A DNA stretch of 64,000 bases from Ceratorhiza oryzae-sativae. Lineage: Eukaryota > Basidiomycota > Agaricomycetes > Cantharellales > Ceratobasidiaceae. Below, in pieces: positions 24,336 through 36,882 of this stretch; within the stretch, counting starts at the first letter, position 1, and the number at the start of each line of letters is the position of its first letter. Made by a program: the position numbers and the translations under genes. The notes under the pieces were generated by a model, which made no database searches, had not been told where the DNA came from, and worked only from the letters and a program-made list of their open reading frames with translations. Where the stretch lies: the NCBI GenBank assembly GCA_030998015.1, contig JARWMV010000240.1, positions 186,001 through 250,000 of the forward strand, written 5' to 3'.

Positions 24336-27300
24336 ATGCCCCCACGCAAAAAGTCGTTGCTGGGCGCGTCGAACCCGGTGCTCGCAGACCCGGCCTTTCT
24401 CCCGGCGCTGAGCAACAACCTTGCTGCGCTCGGCCCCAACACCTCTGCGCCGGCCCCCTCCCCCGCCCCGCCGACGCCGATCGTGACGAGTCTGGCGTCT
24501 CTGCCGCCCTTGACGACGACGGTCACGACGCCGAGTGCGCCCGTGGCCAACACTGCGAGCCTGATCAACAAGACGGGCACGCAGTCCCTCTACCAGCGCT
24601 GCTCCTACGCGCTCGCTCGCTTGATCCGGATCGAGGGCATTCCAGCGTTTTTCACTCTCTCGAACTCGGGGCGGGCGCCGCCGAGGACGGGCACGGCAGC
24701 TGCGGCCGACGACGAGGATGCGAGGGCGCCCCGGGCCCGCCAGTCGACAGACCCGGTGCGCCAGCTGTGGGACCTCCTTGCGCTCGGTGTCCCGCTGTGT
24801 ATACTGTACAACGCCCAACCAGGGGTCGAGCCACTGCAGATTGATGTCTCGGTCGAAGAGGCGGAGCGAAAGTTGGGGAATAACAAGGTGCGTGTTTTGT
24901 CTGATTGCCGGTTTGGAGGCTCGTGGAGCTCACGCTCGAGACAGCATGCCAAGCGATCGACTGCTTGTTCGTCATGGGTGTCAATGGCTTGATTAAATCT
25001 GGCGAGTGGAAGTGCCAGTCGGAAATGTTTACCATTTCTGAGCTATTCGAGAACAACACGAATGGATTCGTCAAGGTCGGGTTTTGAGCCACATCACTCC
25101 CCCCCGTTCGCGGCTAATGAAAGATGAATTGACAGGTGGTAAACAACGTCTTGTATCTCCTCGAACGTCTCCCCGAGTCCGTATTCTCCCCTGCACCCCC
25201 CTCTCCCCCTTCTCTTGCCTCCCAATTCTCGACATCGTACCCTGCGACCCCCGGCCTGCTTGCATCCGACTCGGTTGACTCGCTCACATCGCCCACAACC
25301 GAAACACCCCCCAACGGGTTCCCCTTTCCTCCTACCGCCGGTGCATGGCGGAGACGAAGACGAGTCGGCCCGCAAGACCCACATCCAACACATCATGGAC
25401 GCCGAGCGCAAGTACGTTGCGGATCTCGAAGTCATGCACGAGTACGCACGCGAACTGGTTCAAAAGGCGATCGTGTCGGCCGATACGGTGCACCACTTGT
25501 TCCCTGGCTTGAGCCAGCTGCTGGACTTTGGCAGGCGTTTTTGATTGAGATGGAGGGTGTGGCTGAGCTTCCGTGGGAGGAGCAGCATTGGGGGGCGCTG
25601 TTTGTTAAGAATGTGAGTGGGCCGGTGTCTCTTGGAGGAGCCAGGGCTGATTGGATGGCGTAGGAGGAAGAGTTTGCCGTGTACGAGCCGTACTGTGCCA
25701 ACTATACCAACGCAAGCGAGCTGATGGTCGCCCAGGAGCAGAACCTCATGGTCAGTCGCCCGTGTCTCGTTATCGCCACACATTTCTGTCTGCCTGGATA
25801 TTTTGCTTTGGTCGCTTGACCGCTGGATTCGATTCCTGTTCTGGACATATTACCCCGCGGTATCTGGTGGTCGCGTGCACCCCTGTCTCCTTTGTCGGGT
25901 GGGCCAGAGGGCTCTTGGACACGCCCACAAGGGAGTCGCACGACGGTTGGAGGGTTGTCCTCGTGTTTGCCTCGGGGGGCATGCGGTGGGCACTCGGGGC
26001 CGGTCACGCGATGCCGTCGTCCAGTTCCGTTGTCTGTCGCCGCGGCTTGGTCTGGCCGCGACAGGCCTAGTCCTGCCCCGTTGTCACAGGCTGCAGAAGC
26101 GTTGGGATGTGCGCTTCCGCTGTGTTGCCCAAGAGACCAGAAGCTGTTTCGCATTTCCGCTTTTTGGTTATGTTGTGAATGTGCTGACACATGCTGTGCA
26201 GGGACTCGCGCACGTGATCAATCCCAAGGGCGAGCTCCCCATGTTTCTGATCAAGCCGATTCAGAAGATATGCAAGTATCATCTGCAGCTCCATGTGAGT
26301 CTCTATCTCTGCATTTTTTCGCTCGAGGGTGGCGGGGGATGGGCTGGGATGGGCAGGGTAGGGACGCGTCTGGCTTCTAGACCGGATGGTCTGATCCACG
26401 AGGCACGCGCCCTTGCCAGATATCTGCTTGGGCGATTTTTTTTTCGGTGTGCTGACCCCGAGGATCGTGCACTAGGATCTCATCAAACGCGCAAACAGAG
26501 CGACATATCCCTGGTACGACGAGCTCGAGCAAGGCATCGCCGTGGCCAAGCGTATCGCGGACCAAGCAAACGAGACTCAGCGCAAGGTCGAGAACCGAAA
26601 CACGGTCAAGGCCCTCGAGGCCCGCGTGGAAGACTGGAAAGGCCACCATTTGCCCAACTTTGGCGAGCTGCTGCTGGACGAGGTGTTTGTGGTCACCAAG
26701 GCTGACGTGGACCGCGAGTACCATGTCTTTTTGTTCGAGAAGATCATCCTCTGCTGCAAGGAGGTCTTGCCCATGGATGCCAAAAAAGGCAGCAAGGGCA
26801 CGATGGGCAAGACGAATTCGATGTTGCGAAAGCAGCCGACTGGTGGCATGCCAGGGACACCGTTATTGGGGCCTGGACCTGGGGGAAAGAGAAGGACGCC
26901 GCTGTTGCTCAAGGGACGCATCTTTTTGAACAACGTGACGAGGACGAACGTTGTTCCGGGTGGTAGGTTCTAGTTGATTTGTTTTGAGATTTGGAGGCTG
27001 ACGAGGGCTGTAGGATATTCTCTGCAAGTGTGGTGGCGCGGAGACGAAGATCTCGAGTACTTTACCCTTCGATGCCGGAGCGAAGAGCAGCTCGGCCGAT
27101 GGGAAGCCGTAATCAATCAACTGATTGTCGAAAACGCTCAGAGGCGTGCAATCGAGCGCGTTGTGAGGCAACAACATCACGACCGAACCATGTCGACCGC
27201 TTCGGTGGTTAGCTATGCGACCACCCTCCCACCTTATCCTGCTCCCCCTGCATACAATGGCCGGATACCCCATCCGTTTGGAGCGGGCGACGACGAGTCG

Positions 27301-28264
27301 TACCCGGCCAGCGGACGCGCGACTCCCCTCGACGCTCGACGGTCTCAACCTCCTGAGCGTGAGCGTGTCGAGAGCGGGATGTACGAGCGTCCGCGGGCGA
27401 GGACCGAGGGCGCGGACGGTGCGGTAATGATGCAGTACCGACAACACCCTCCGCCGATGCCTCCTCCATCTGGTGGACTTCCGAGCTTGCCGCGGGGCGC
27501 TATGCCCCCCGTCCGAGGCGCCTCTGAAGCAAGTTTCGGCCCTGGGATGACTCGCGAAGGCAGCTTTGGACCTGGTGTTGGAGGCCGGCTCAAGAGCAAG
27601 TTTAGCTCAACCCGCTTGCGCTCAAACTATGAACAACACGCCGATGGAATGAATAGAGTCTCCGAGGACGGGATGGACGATGGGTACGAATCTCAAGGGA
27701 TTCGGCCACGACGCCTACGCCTCGAAATGGTGTTGCTCCCCCACATCTCAGGACGCGGAGCGCTAGCCAACCAAGTGCGTATCAAGGCCCGCAACCTCAG
27801 CAGCCGGTGCCGCCCGTACCTCGATGGAACGGCCCAGGCAACGGGTCAGCCAGTTCACTGGGAACATCGCCGAGGAAAAGCGTGGGAGCGGCTCGAGCGA
27901 ATCGACCCGTGCCTCGTCGGAGTATTCCCCCACAAACACTCAGAGTCCGATCACCCCCTTTGGCGGCGAAGCCCGACGAATGTTGGGCTCGGGTGAATCC
28001 GTGCGAGTCAAGGTGCATTACAAGGCCGACCTGTTCCAGATCATCGTTCCGCGCGATACGGTCTTCAACGAGCTCGTCTCCAAGGTGGCGTACAAGGTCC
28101 GGTTGTGTGGCGAGGGCGGACAAGGCGCGGATAGTGGGCCGTTGCGAGTCAAGTACCGGGACGAGGACGGCGACATGATCTCGCTTGGCTCCGACGACGA
28201 CGTCCAGATGGCATTTGACGGAACCAGGACGGCGAGCGGCGGGGTCGAGCTTTGGGTCTCGTGA
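24336..28264 (+). CDS. CDC24: CDC24-type Rho guanine nucleotide exchange factor (CH-DH-PH-PB1)
   Basis: The domain order is that of Cdc24, which activates Cdc42 at sites of polarised growth. It runs: a CDC24 calponin-homology region (LYQRCSYALARLIRIEGIP, LWDLLALGVPLCILYN, LETACQAIDCLFVMG); the DH domain (HIQHIMDAERKYVADLEVMH, LFPGLSQLLDFGRRF, FLIKPIQKICKYHLQLH); a PH domain (VFLFEKIILCCKEV, LQVWWRGDEDLEYFTLRC); a long disordered linker; and a C-terminal PB1 domain (KYRDEDGDMISLGSDDDV) that normally binds the scaffold Bem1. Clear introns are 24888-24928, 25076-25135, 25613-25663, 25751-26201, 26295-26475 and 26963-27013. The conserved frame is broken at four places (about 25280-25345, 25538-25542, 27690 and 27875). 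Because the gene is normally essential and the sequence either side is well conserved, I treat these as likely assembly errors. Confidence 0.9.
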
Positions 28265-29731
28265 GTTCTCGGTTCGATCTTGGCATTCCCTTGTCTTGTT
28301 CTCGCATCCATACCAACTTTTTTTTCTTGCACGCATCTTACAAAAACCCGTCAGCACGCGAACTCTTTTTTTTTGCGTCTTATTTGTTTATCTCAATCTC
28401 TGCTAGCTAGCTCTGTATCGACCCTTTGTTGTAACGATCCTGCTCATGCCCTCTCCACATACTGAATCTTTCTTTGTTTCTTGTTTATATGGATTTCTTT
28501 AAACTCGGCGGGTCGACGCATGTCGATCTGTTGACTTTTTATGCTATGCACTCCTCGCTCTCGTTTTATGACGGTCGTTTTATTTCCCATTTTTAGTTTC
28601 TCGGTTTAGGTATCTATCGCTGTTGCAGGATCCGTTGGCGTGGGTTTTTGGTTGCGCTCTTTTTCTCTCATCTTTTTCATTTGCCCCTGTAATTCGTTTA
28701 TAGATTGAGAGTGCACAATTATATACAATGGGGTTTTCAATCGACATCATCCGCTGAGCAGTCCGAAAACGGCTAGTCAAATCAGTGTGATTGTTCGACG
28801 TTTGAGGTCGTGTCGGCTGGTGGTGCTTGCGAGGGTGTGTGAGGTCTTGGTGTTCTGTCTTTTCTGTTGAGAAATGGGGGGTTCGGCTTGTGATGCGACT
28901 CGTGTCGGAGTTGGTGGGAATTTAGCGGATTAGAAGGAGCGAGGGGAATGGTGGGTAGATGTACACGCGCGCTGAGTTGAAGGAGATCGATCAATGACAA
29001 TCCAGTCTGTTCCATTTTAGGACATGTAATCGAAGAGCAAGAAAGAAAGAATGATAGGTCTGAAACACAACGTCTCGGATACCCAGCCATGGCGAGTCGT
29101 GTGACTGATGGGATAACATCATGTGTTTCTGCACGAGACATATGGGCGGTTCGAGGGGTTTTGCTGCGGGTGGGTGGAGCTGTTGTTGTCAACCGGTTCG
29201 ATTTGACTGGGTAAATCACGAGGGTTCACGAGCACTGGGTTTGAACGCATGGCGTCGTGCACAAATCGGGTGGAGGTCAAGGGAAGTGGGGGGAAGATGG
29301 GGGTGTGCCTGATAGCCAGGTCCGGGCGAGAATGGTAGGTAGAACCGGTATCGCCAAGATCGTCTGTTCTTATGTGTACGTTGACCGGCTAAACTTGGGA
29401 AAAAGACTTGTTTAGGGAAAACGAGTGTGTCAGGTGGCGCCCTCTGGAGGAAGGAGATTAAGACTAAGCATTAAGCGAGCAAACGATGGAGCCTCTCCTT
29501 GCGGTCCACAGATGTCTATATCTGTACCATATGCTCTGCATGATTTGGTGGACCAAGGCACAAGGTCATAGCGGATTAGAAGATTCAGAGTCGTGTTGGA
29601 TATCAGCCGACGCGGTAAGAAATCGCAGATTTATCGCACTTTATGGGCTGGGTGCATGCGGCTATTCAATCTTCCTTATTTCACTGGAAAGGATATCAGA
29701 AGAGACTCTGCTGAATTGGGACTGAAGGTGT
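28265..29731. other. 3' UTR and intergenic sequence, no gene recognised
   Basis: The sequence after the RhoGEF stop is T-rich (28320-28600), as expected of a 3' UTR and terminator region. Open frames at 28782-29219 (minus) and elsewhere lack conserved content. The trinucleotide TGT at 29729-29731 abuts the second DNA element. Confidence 0.45.
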
Positions 29732-29786
29732 CACCACAGTTCACTCGATTTTTTCCCGGCGCTGTCCAGGCGGGATGGGGCGGGAC
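29732..29786 (+). repeat. Left TIR of the 2.3-kb element
   Basis: These 55 bases are identical to the reverse complement of 31982-32036. Beyond them, G-rich tandem units (four or more runs of three to four G between 29770 and 29815) could form a G-quadruplex. Confidence 0.92.
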
Positions 29787-30001
29787 GGGGCGGGACGGGG
29801 CGGGACAGAGCGGGATGGCGCAGGGACGCGTCTGGGATAATGCTCGAGGGACAGGGCGGGACAGGTTCAGGAAATTCGGCATCCCGCACTGTCCTTCCCT
29901 GTCCCTTGATATTCTTTTTCCATCCCGGGCCTGTCCTGCGATATCCTTCCTTATCTAGCCATATCATGTAATCTAAAATAATTACTATTATTCGTTTATA
30001 G

Positions 30002-31218
30002 TCAGTACATGCCCAGAACGATAAGTCTCCGCCCAAGCCAGTCGTGGCGGTAGCCAATCCCTCGTTTTTCAGCCTCGAGAACTGGTTCGCCACCCTGAAA
30101 AACGACAAGATAGTGGGTCAACACCCGGTCACATAAAGAACGGGCGCATGAACTCACTTCTTGCTTGGTTTCTCCCCCATCACCATACACGAACCAAATG
30201 GCCCCCCAATTGAGGCCTGTGACAACTGCGCGTCAATCCCAGTCCAAATCGAAGCTGACAAAGAATCACTCGTACTTACCGCCCAAGCTTGGTGGTTCAA
30301 CCATGCGCAAACCATGGGTTCAGGCCTCCAGTCACAAAGTAGCCGAAGGTCAGCAATCAAACCAGAATATATGCGTATTATTTGCTCACCAGTTCTCTAT
30401 AGCTAAACTCCGTGGCAAAGGAGAGGCCAAAGGGAGTTCGAGCGACGAAGATGAGGGAAACGAAATTGCAGGAGAGGACGAAAAAGGCAATGATGGTGAC
30501 GATGATGATTCAAGCCGGGGCGGGAATGATCAGGACCTGGACGTTGGTGAGGAAGATGAGCCGCTGCAATATTATGGTGAGAGAAAGTGCGCACTTTGTG
30601 TGTCAATAGCTCACCATTATTGTGGACCGAAACGGCAACCCAGTTCCTATGGAACAGTTTGTGGCCGTGTTAAAATGCCCTTGCCTTTCTGGCAAGCGCA
30701 GAAAGATTCCGGCGCCCAAGACCCCCCAAAAGCGTCAAGCCGTTGAAGACAAGAGTGATGAAGGAGAGCTTACCCAACCTGTTAAGACCCCAAAACGCCA
30801 GCGACGTACCAAGAGTGATGTCGATTTCCGGAAGAAGTCCAAGTTGAGTGTTCAACACAAGTTCCTGGATAGCCTGAGTGACGAACAGATATTCGCACAC
30901 TTCAAGGTCCTTACCTGGGTTGAGCACAAGAAGTACGCTACACAAAAAGAGATGAATACATTCGAGGGTAGCGTTGGAAGGCACAAGCGCCAGACGTTAA
31001 TTAACACACGAGCAAATGCTGTAAGTAATAGGTTGCTTATTTCAGCGCATATAGCTCACCTTTTGCAGTTTTTACGAAGCGGTGAGGTGCTTGCAAGGGA
31101 ACAACTGTTGAAGGCAAGGATTTCGAGTCTACATTTGCCAAATCCGCGCAATATGTTAATCCAAGTTGTAAAAGGCATATCATTCAGATCAAGCCACAAT
31201 GGATTGCCGAAGGAGTAA
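30002..31218 (+). CDS. Unrecognised multi-exon gene inside the 2.3-kb element
   Basis: Coding character appears in several pieces that fit short introns. After an acceptor near 30001 there is SLENWFATLKNDKIVGQHP. A possible 30121-30210 intron leads to ACDNCASIPVQIEADKESL and AWWFNHAQTMG. An intron near 30342-30405 leads to a very acidic stretch (EDEGNEIAGEDEKGNDGDDDD). Then comes a basic stretch (KTPKRQRRTKSDVDFRKKSK) followed by FLDSLSDEQIFAHFKVLTWV. A 49-bp intron (31021-31069) joins the last exon, with stop at 31216-31218. One junction near 30575-30620 does not keep phase, so a sequence error or a different splice site is involved. Acidic plus basic blocks suggest a nuclear protein. No family is recognised and the first exon is unknown. 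Confidence 0.5.
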
Positions 31219-31701
31219 CCAGTAACCGAGGCACAGGTACAGGTTGTCGTGAACTAGAGCAAGACAAGCCACCAGCATATTCCATTTCAGCATCGCCTGT
31301 TTGACTAGGAATTTCAAGTGGAGCGGGAGAGAGCAGGGGGCGAGGGAGAGGACCAAGCAAGGGAGGAGCGAAGCACTGAGGAGAGCCACGTGAGCCACAC
31401 AAGCTATGCACAGAGTCAGGGCCGAAACGAGAAGGACCGGCATTATTAGCCACCAGCGCGCTCTTGCTGCTGTCGATCGCAGGATTGCTTTCTCCATAAA
31501 GGTACAAGTATTTTGCAACGGTGGTGGGCGGGAAGTCCTTGAGTTTGCAGCGGTTGCAGTTGCACGGCTTCCGATCGAGACCCAGGAGTGTGTTAACGCT
31601 AATTTTCCGCTGTGAAATAGTTAGCGACTGGTCTCTTTATGCCCTCATACCCACTCGTTTCGCTTCCGCCACCGCCAGTTGCATCGTCTCGTCGTCATCC
31701 A
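31184..31701 (-). CDS. Small protein with CNCNRC motif, probable remnant of the element's own gene
   Basis: ATG 31701 opens a 16-codon exon (MDDDETMQLAVAEAKR). A 44-bp intron (31610-31653, with a ctaac branch point) joins it in phase 0 to an exon ending at stop 31184-31186, giving 157 residues. The second exon begins with a Cys cluster, KPCNCNRCKLKD, that could bind zinc, followed by a Pro/Ser-rich stretch. Cys-rich N-termini of this kind precede some Agaricomycete transposases. The gene lies just inside the right TIR and reads inward, the position and direction expected for a transposase start. It overlaps the end of the plus-strand gene by 35 bases. Confidence 0.5.
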
Positions 31702-31981
31702 TGTTTGGTAAAGTGATGTGTATTCGCTCTATGTAATCGGTACAATAATTACAGTTAATTTTTTACGCATTTTCCGAGCAACTGTGGAGTCTGTCGTGGT
31801 CGCGGTCGTGGTCAAGAGCAGGTTATGCGTCGGCGACGAGTTGCCTTAGCAGGATTGGCGGCCAATTTGCAATTCCGTCGATCCTCCAATACGATGTCCT
31901 ATGACGGACATCCACATGCTATCCCGCCAGGTCCTGTGGTTGTCCACCTCTGTCCCACCGTGTCCTGTCCCGTCCCGTCCT

Positions 31982-32036
31982 GTCCCGCCCCATCCCGCCT
32001 GGACAGCGCCGGGAAAAAATCGAGTGAACTGTGGTG
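31982..32036 (-). repeat. Right TIR of the 2.3-kb element
   Basis: This is the partner of 29732-29786 with no mismatch over 55 bases. Inside it, 31950-31995 is a C-rich array (tgtcccgtcccgtcctgtcc), the mirror of the G-rich array at the left end. Confidence 0.92.
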
Positions 32037-33026
32037 TGTGCTTCGATGTTGGGAACCCGGTTTAATGTCGTAGCGGGGTTCGTTTAGGATGATATCTCGA
32101 TGAGGTTTAGTTGTTGGTTGATAGTTCTACGCTGAGACGGTCAACGAAACGACTGCGCGTCTGAATATTTTCGGATTTACTACTTATGAGTTTCAAGAAG
32201 GTTTCCCTGACTGTGATTAGTATCTGTATTGAAGATATTAAAGCTCCATTTTGCTATGAAATAGAACTATGTATTCAACATGATAAAGTTTTGACTCGTT
32301 TAATTAAAGTGTTCGAGACAGCTGAAATAAACCATGTATGATATTCTGAACTGAGGCTTCAGGCTGTTAACTATCGTGACAAGTCATTGCGGCTGCTTGG
32401 CAAGTCGAAGGCGTCCTGCGTGCCGTTTGATTGTCGTTGCTTGTACAGATGTGGCCATCATACCCTGTAGCCGCTCCATTCGACCAGGAGTATCTGTCTT
32501 GAGATTATTTTTAGAAGTCATTATTTTTGAGCTTTGTTCCTACAAACGCCTCTCATAGACATATCTAGCTATGCCATAACTTCCACACATGGGCTCTCAT
32601 GTCGGCCGATTAGATCATTGTTTCGGTCGACAATGAGCTTATCAGCAATAGGGGAGAGCGAGCAAAGCACTCGGAATGCACGCCACGTTATCTGGCAAAT
32701 GATCGTGGGAACGTCCAAATTCGGCGTAATTGGTTGAACTGGGGGAGGGCGCTTAGCCACCTCCTTTCTTCAACCTCCTTCGCAACATCGCCACCGAGTT
32801 GCGGCCAGGCCCCGTCACGTCAGGAGATCCTATGATCTACCTCCCGACCATACCTTTAAGCATAATAGCAACAACTGCCGCCCTCTCTTTCCATTTTTGC
32901 CACTGGTCGTATCGTCTGTCAGCTCGTGGCCGCACTTAAACCCCGCCATTCCCGACACTCTTGGCCACACTTGCGTTATTCTAGAATTCCCCTCGGTGCT
33001 ATCAATCAAACTTCTGTCGATCCTCA
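32037..33026. other. Intergenic, AT-rich, no gene recognised
   Basis: The region right of the element is AT-rich and holds only short open frames without pattern. The part near 32800-33020 probably contains the promoter of the next gene. Confidence 0.45.
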
Positions 33027-36000
33027 TGGAAAATCAAATACCTCACTATTCAGATACCAACACCGCCTTTCAGGACCATAGCAGACATAATCAGCCACCT
33101 CCAACGTACGTGCGCACGCTCATATAGATGCCAACTGCTAACCTGCATTCTATCCTCAGTTCAGTACCAGAATCTAGGGCCGTTCGTGGCTATTCGCAGG
33201 CGCCGAGTCAATACCACGCAAATCGTAGTTTTACTCAAGCTGAAATGGTCGGCCACCCAGCCCAGCACCAGCGAGCAGTCTCAGATCCTTCAATATACCC
33301 ATACAGTCCATACATGCCCCCCAATAATCAACTCGTTCCTCCTCAACGTCAACGGTCGCTTTCCACCGGCGCGGATCCCTGCTACCTCGGTGGCCCTACA
33401 GTTGTAAACGAGTTGCCACCTGCAGTTGTGAACAATAACCAGCCCATACCGCAACCGGATGTATACGATTTTTCCTGGATTGGCAACGAATCCTTTGATC
33501 CAGCTGAAATCACTCTTCAAGTGCAATCGGGATGGCCAGTGGATGTACCATCTTTGGGACAATATCAAGCCTTTCGGATCAGCCGTTTCCTTTTGATGCG
33601 TTGTTGCAGGAAGGGGAAACTTGTCCTCAGCAGCAAGGAGCCCCAGAAAATGCACAAGCCCCTTACTCTCTTGCGGATGTGCATACATATCCATCCGCCC
33701 AACGCCCCGGCAACCCCTCAAAGATCCAACATAGGGAGGGCCCAGCGTTCCAACCAGCAGGTTCGTCACACCGAGTTATGTCACGAACACAATCTGTGGT
33801 CATGTGCTAATGAACCGTCGTTCAGAAAACAGCATATATGCGCGTGTTGCGCCACATCCTTACGCAAATGGTCTCGCCACGCGTAACCAGTCCTAAGGGT
33901 TCGCAAAGCGGCACTCGGCTACCCTCAGCTGACCGATCCCACCCTGCGGCATCATTGCCGACAGCACAGGTATGTTTGAATCCGGTGTGGGTGGCCGCGG
34001 GGCTAAAGCGCTGTTAATAGCAGCCCTATCCTGAGCCTGCTCGCCAGGCCCATCCCTCGTCTCAGCAAACTATCCATCAGACAGCCAAAGAAAAGGATCC
34101 ACTTGTAAGTTATTGGCTGTAATCGTTATCAAAAGTGTAAAAGTGCCTCACCTACGATCTCCCTGCTTTAGATGCAGAACCACGGAGGTCCATCAGCGTC
34201 CCGGTCGTATCGGCAGCGTTCGTCTCACCCCCAGCCAAGGTATAAAAGCGTGGGTGTCCAGACAGACCCAGTAATACCTCAGCCGGCTGGGCGATATATG
34301 GCTGGAAAAGCTAATAATAGAGCGGGGGCACCAGAAAGAGCCGCAGAGCGGGGAAAATCCAGGTACGCACCTTGGTCCAACCGCCCTTCTGATTTCTCTT
34401 ACATATATACTAAAAGTGTTCCGGAAATACCGAAGGCGATCCAACAATCTCGGCCTGTGGCTCCAGCTCAGGTACCTCCTAAGCTTATTCCGCTAGCCCC
34501 TCGCCCTCCGGCGCCGACACATCGCCCTCGTCCCACCGTTGATACTTCTATAGCGCGGCCAGCCGGAATTAGATACCCCTCCTGTTTGTCACAGCAGAAC
34601 CAGGCGCATGCACGCCCAAGCAATGTTATCCGACCAAATTCCCAGACCCCAAACGTCCTCACATCTAGCGCGTCAACCGCTCGAGCATACCCGATGCAGA
34701 AACAGCAGGGACTGTTTTCTCCGTACACACCCGGGTCCGCAATGCACCACGTATTCAATGAAGGCCAACCTTCGCAAGAGCCTGGACTGATCACCCAAAA
34801 GCTGTCCCTCGCGTCGTGGCAAATCGAACCACCGAATGTATCGGCTTCAAACCGTTCCTCCAATTCCGGACCCAGAGCCCCACCGAAACCTCTTGTTAAT
34901 CCAGTCACTTCATTGAATGGCAGCAAGAGTTGCGCACAGAATATACCGAATGAAGCAAATACCCAACGGGACACAGAATCCAGAGCCGACTACCAAGGGC
35001 CCAACCAGAATTCGTTGCAAAGCACCGAGTACTGTGTCCCACACGATCGATGGACGTCACAGAAATCCTTGCGAGGAGGCGAGATGGAAATTGACAAACC
35101 GCCATGCATTATGATCTCAAAGCCCGATACTTTCGAGAAGGGCAAGTCCCAAATGGTGTCGGCCGAACACACAGACATCACCCAGCTTAAGCGAAAGAGA
35201 AGTGACAGTCCGTTGTAAGTTTTCTTGTGTGATACCCTGAGAACTGGTGTAACAAAGTCATGATTTGCCAGAGAATTGAATAGACGGACAAGAAGGCAAG
35301 AGGGAGAGTCTTCACTGCAAGTCCCCCAGAACGTTCCAGAGGGGTAAGCATTTCTCAGAAAAAGATGTTCAAAACCTAACAGCAGAAACGTGCCCGATAT
35401 ATTTTAGCTCACTCAAACCTCCAACACCCAAGGTGGCTCGAAGCAATACCAAGCCATTCGATTTCAACGCATGGCTCGTCCCTGAAGCACCCCAGAATAC
35501 TCAAGCAGCCAGCAATCCTGTAAAGGTGGAGGTAGGGTGTCAAGGAAGCGGAAGAGGTCGTGAGCCAGTAGGAGACGCGCAGGATCACCTGCAACAGGTC
35601 GATGGCCGTAATTTGGTTAATACTTCGGCACTTCATCCCCGCACCAGGGATCTCGTACAAACAGCTGCAGTATTCTCCAATTCCCCCACGTGTCCTGGAG
35701 GCTCGAGCTTCCCTACGCACGGGCCACAATCAGCCGAACACACATTCCACAGCATGCCTCCATGCAGTGCCACAAAGGTTGAGGGCTGGGGAGAATCAAC
35801 CGACCAGGGTGCCCGTCCCGCACATGCCACCTCCGGGCGCGACGAGCTAAACGTCTGCTGGGCTCTTCAGCTCAAACCAGCCGCGCTAGCAGTTCACCCT
35901 GGCGCTTTGGGAGGTTTGCCCTCCCTAAAAGGAGCATACGGACTTGAGACACAAAGTGTTACTCATGGTGCTGGTTATCTGGAGGGACATTCGGGGGTCA

Positions 36001-36374
36001 GTGAAGCAAGGCAGACCCAAGAAGCTTTTAAGGATGATAGCAACGCCACTGCCACCCCAGCTTCCGGTCGCGTCACGGGATGCCCTGATTCTTTGTTATC
36101 AGATCCATATCTCAATGTTTTAACCAACGCTCAGGACCAAATCCCTACCCTATATGGGTACGGCGATTTTGAAGGGCTGTTTGAGGGAAATAACCCAAGG
36201 TCTAGCCTGAGCTCTGGGAGCGCTGCGCAATGTACTGAACCGCTCCTGCTCGGAAGGGTTAGGGATAAGACATTGATTGATCACCTAAATGTAGATAATT
36301 TAAGCTATTCACTCAAATACCCTGCAGCTGTTGCGCTCGCCTGTGTTTATCTCTCTGCTGGTCATATCATATAG
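33027..36374 (+). CDS. Long disordered Pro/Ser/Gln-rich protein, function unknown
   Basis: The model begins at ATG 33027 (MENQIPHYSDTNTAFQDHS) and passes an intron at about 33109-33162. It continues through several exons with short introns near 33985-34020, 34107-34171, 35216-35270 and 35340-35406, to a stop at 36372-36374. Composition is low-complexity throughout (for example IPLAPRPPAPTHRPRPTVD), with a basic block KRKRSDSP near 35195 and LKPPTPKVARSNTKPFDF near 35410. The frame changes by one base near 33570, where a Gln/Pro-rich continuation is in the next frame. No globular domain is visible. The make-up fits a nuclear or regulatory scaffold, which is inference only. Confidence 0.55.
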
Positions 36375-36882
36375 TTGTAATTACCTAGCCCCCAAATTGC
36401 ATGTCCTTTCGAGTCACGCATCATGGCTCCGATGTTTGGAGTTATTTGTCACCACTTGTATGGTTGAGCGACCCCCGTGCTTGGCAGAGAGAGGTGACTC
36501 GGTGCTTCCTTGACTGAACATCGCCAGGTGCGGTAAACGTGGTATAAGGTTATTTCACAGTATTTACTCTGCTTCGCCCCAATATTTGACTGAGGACATA
36601 AAGCCACGACCCTTGAGAACAGCGGCGCATACAATTGCCAAAACTTGACAGTTCGGTTAGCGAAACACACAATTCGGGCCAACTGTACGTAGACACAACG
36701 TGTTTAATCAGCCTATGCTGACTGATAACACAAAGTGTATCAGCGGCTAAGGCTCATACTGATATCGGTTAATCTGACATCAGTCCGTTGATAACCTAAG
36801 CACGCTTGTTCGCGACACCCAATAATATATTAAAGCCAAAATCCGTTATCCGACAGTAAAGTATCTAGCTATTGTCCACCTA
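36375..36882. other. Short convergent intergenic region
   Basis: This lies between two genes that point at each other and would hold both 3' UTRs. No coding sequence is supported. Confidence 0.4.

Larger units (their letters stand above)
29732..32036. mobile_element. 2.3-kb DNA element with 55-bp perfect TIRs and G-rich ends
   Basis: The first and last 55 bases are exact inverted repeats starting CACCACAGTTCACTCG. The repeats run into tandem GGGACGGGGC-type units on the left and matching C-rich units on the right. The trinucleotide TGT flanks both ends (29729-29731 and 32037-32039), so a 3-bp target duplication is plausible. CAC-starting ends with a short duplication recall the CACTA/Mirage/Chapaev group, but no transposase core is recognised inside. 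At 2,305 bp it is probably a non-autonomous derivative. It carries two gene-like regions, one per strand, that meet tail to tail. Confidence 0.82.

Noticed and set aside
31184..31518. Overlapping minus-strand frame at 31189-31518 as a separate gene
   Set aside because: The neighbouring frame joins to an upstream exon through a good intron and carries the Cys motif; this one does not.
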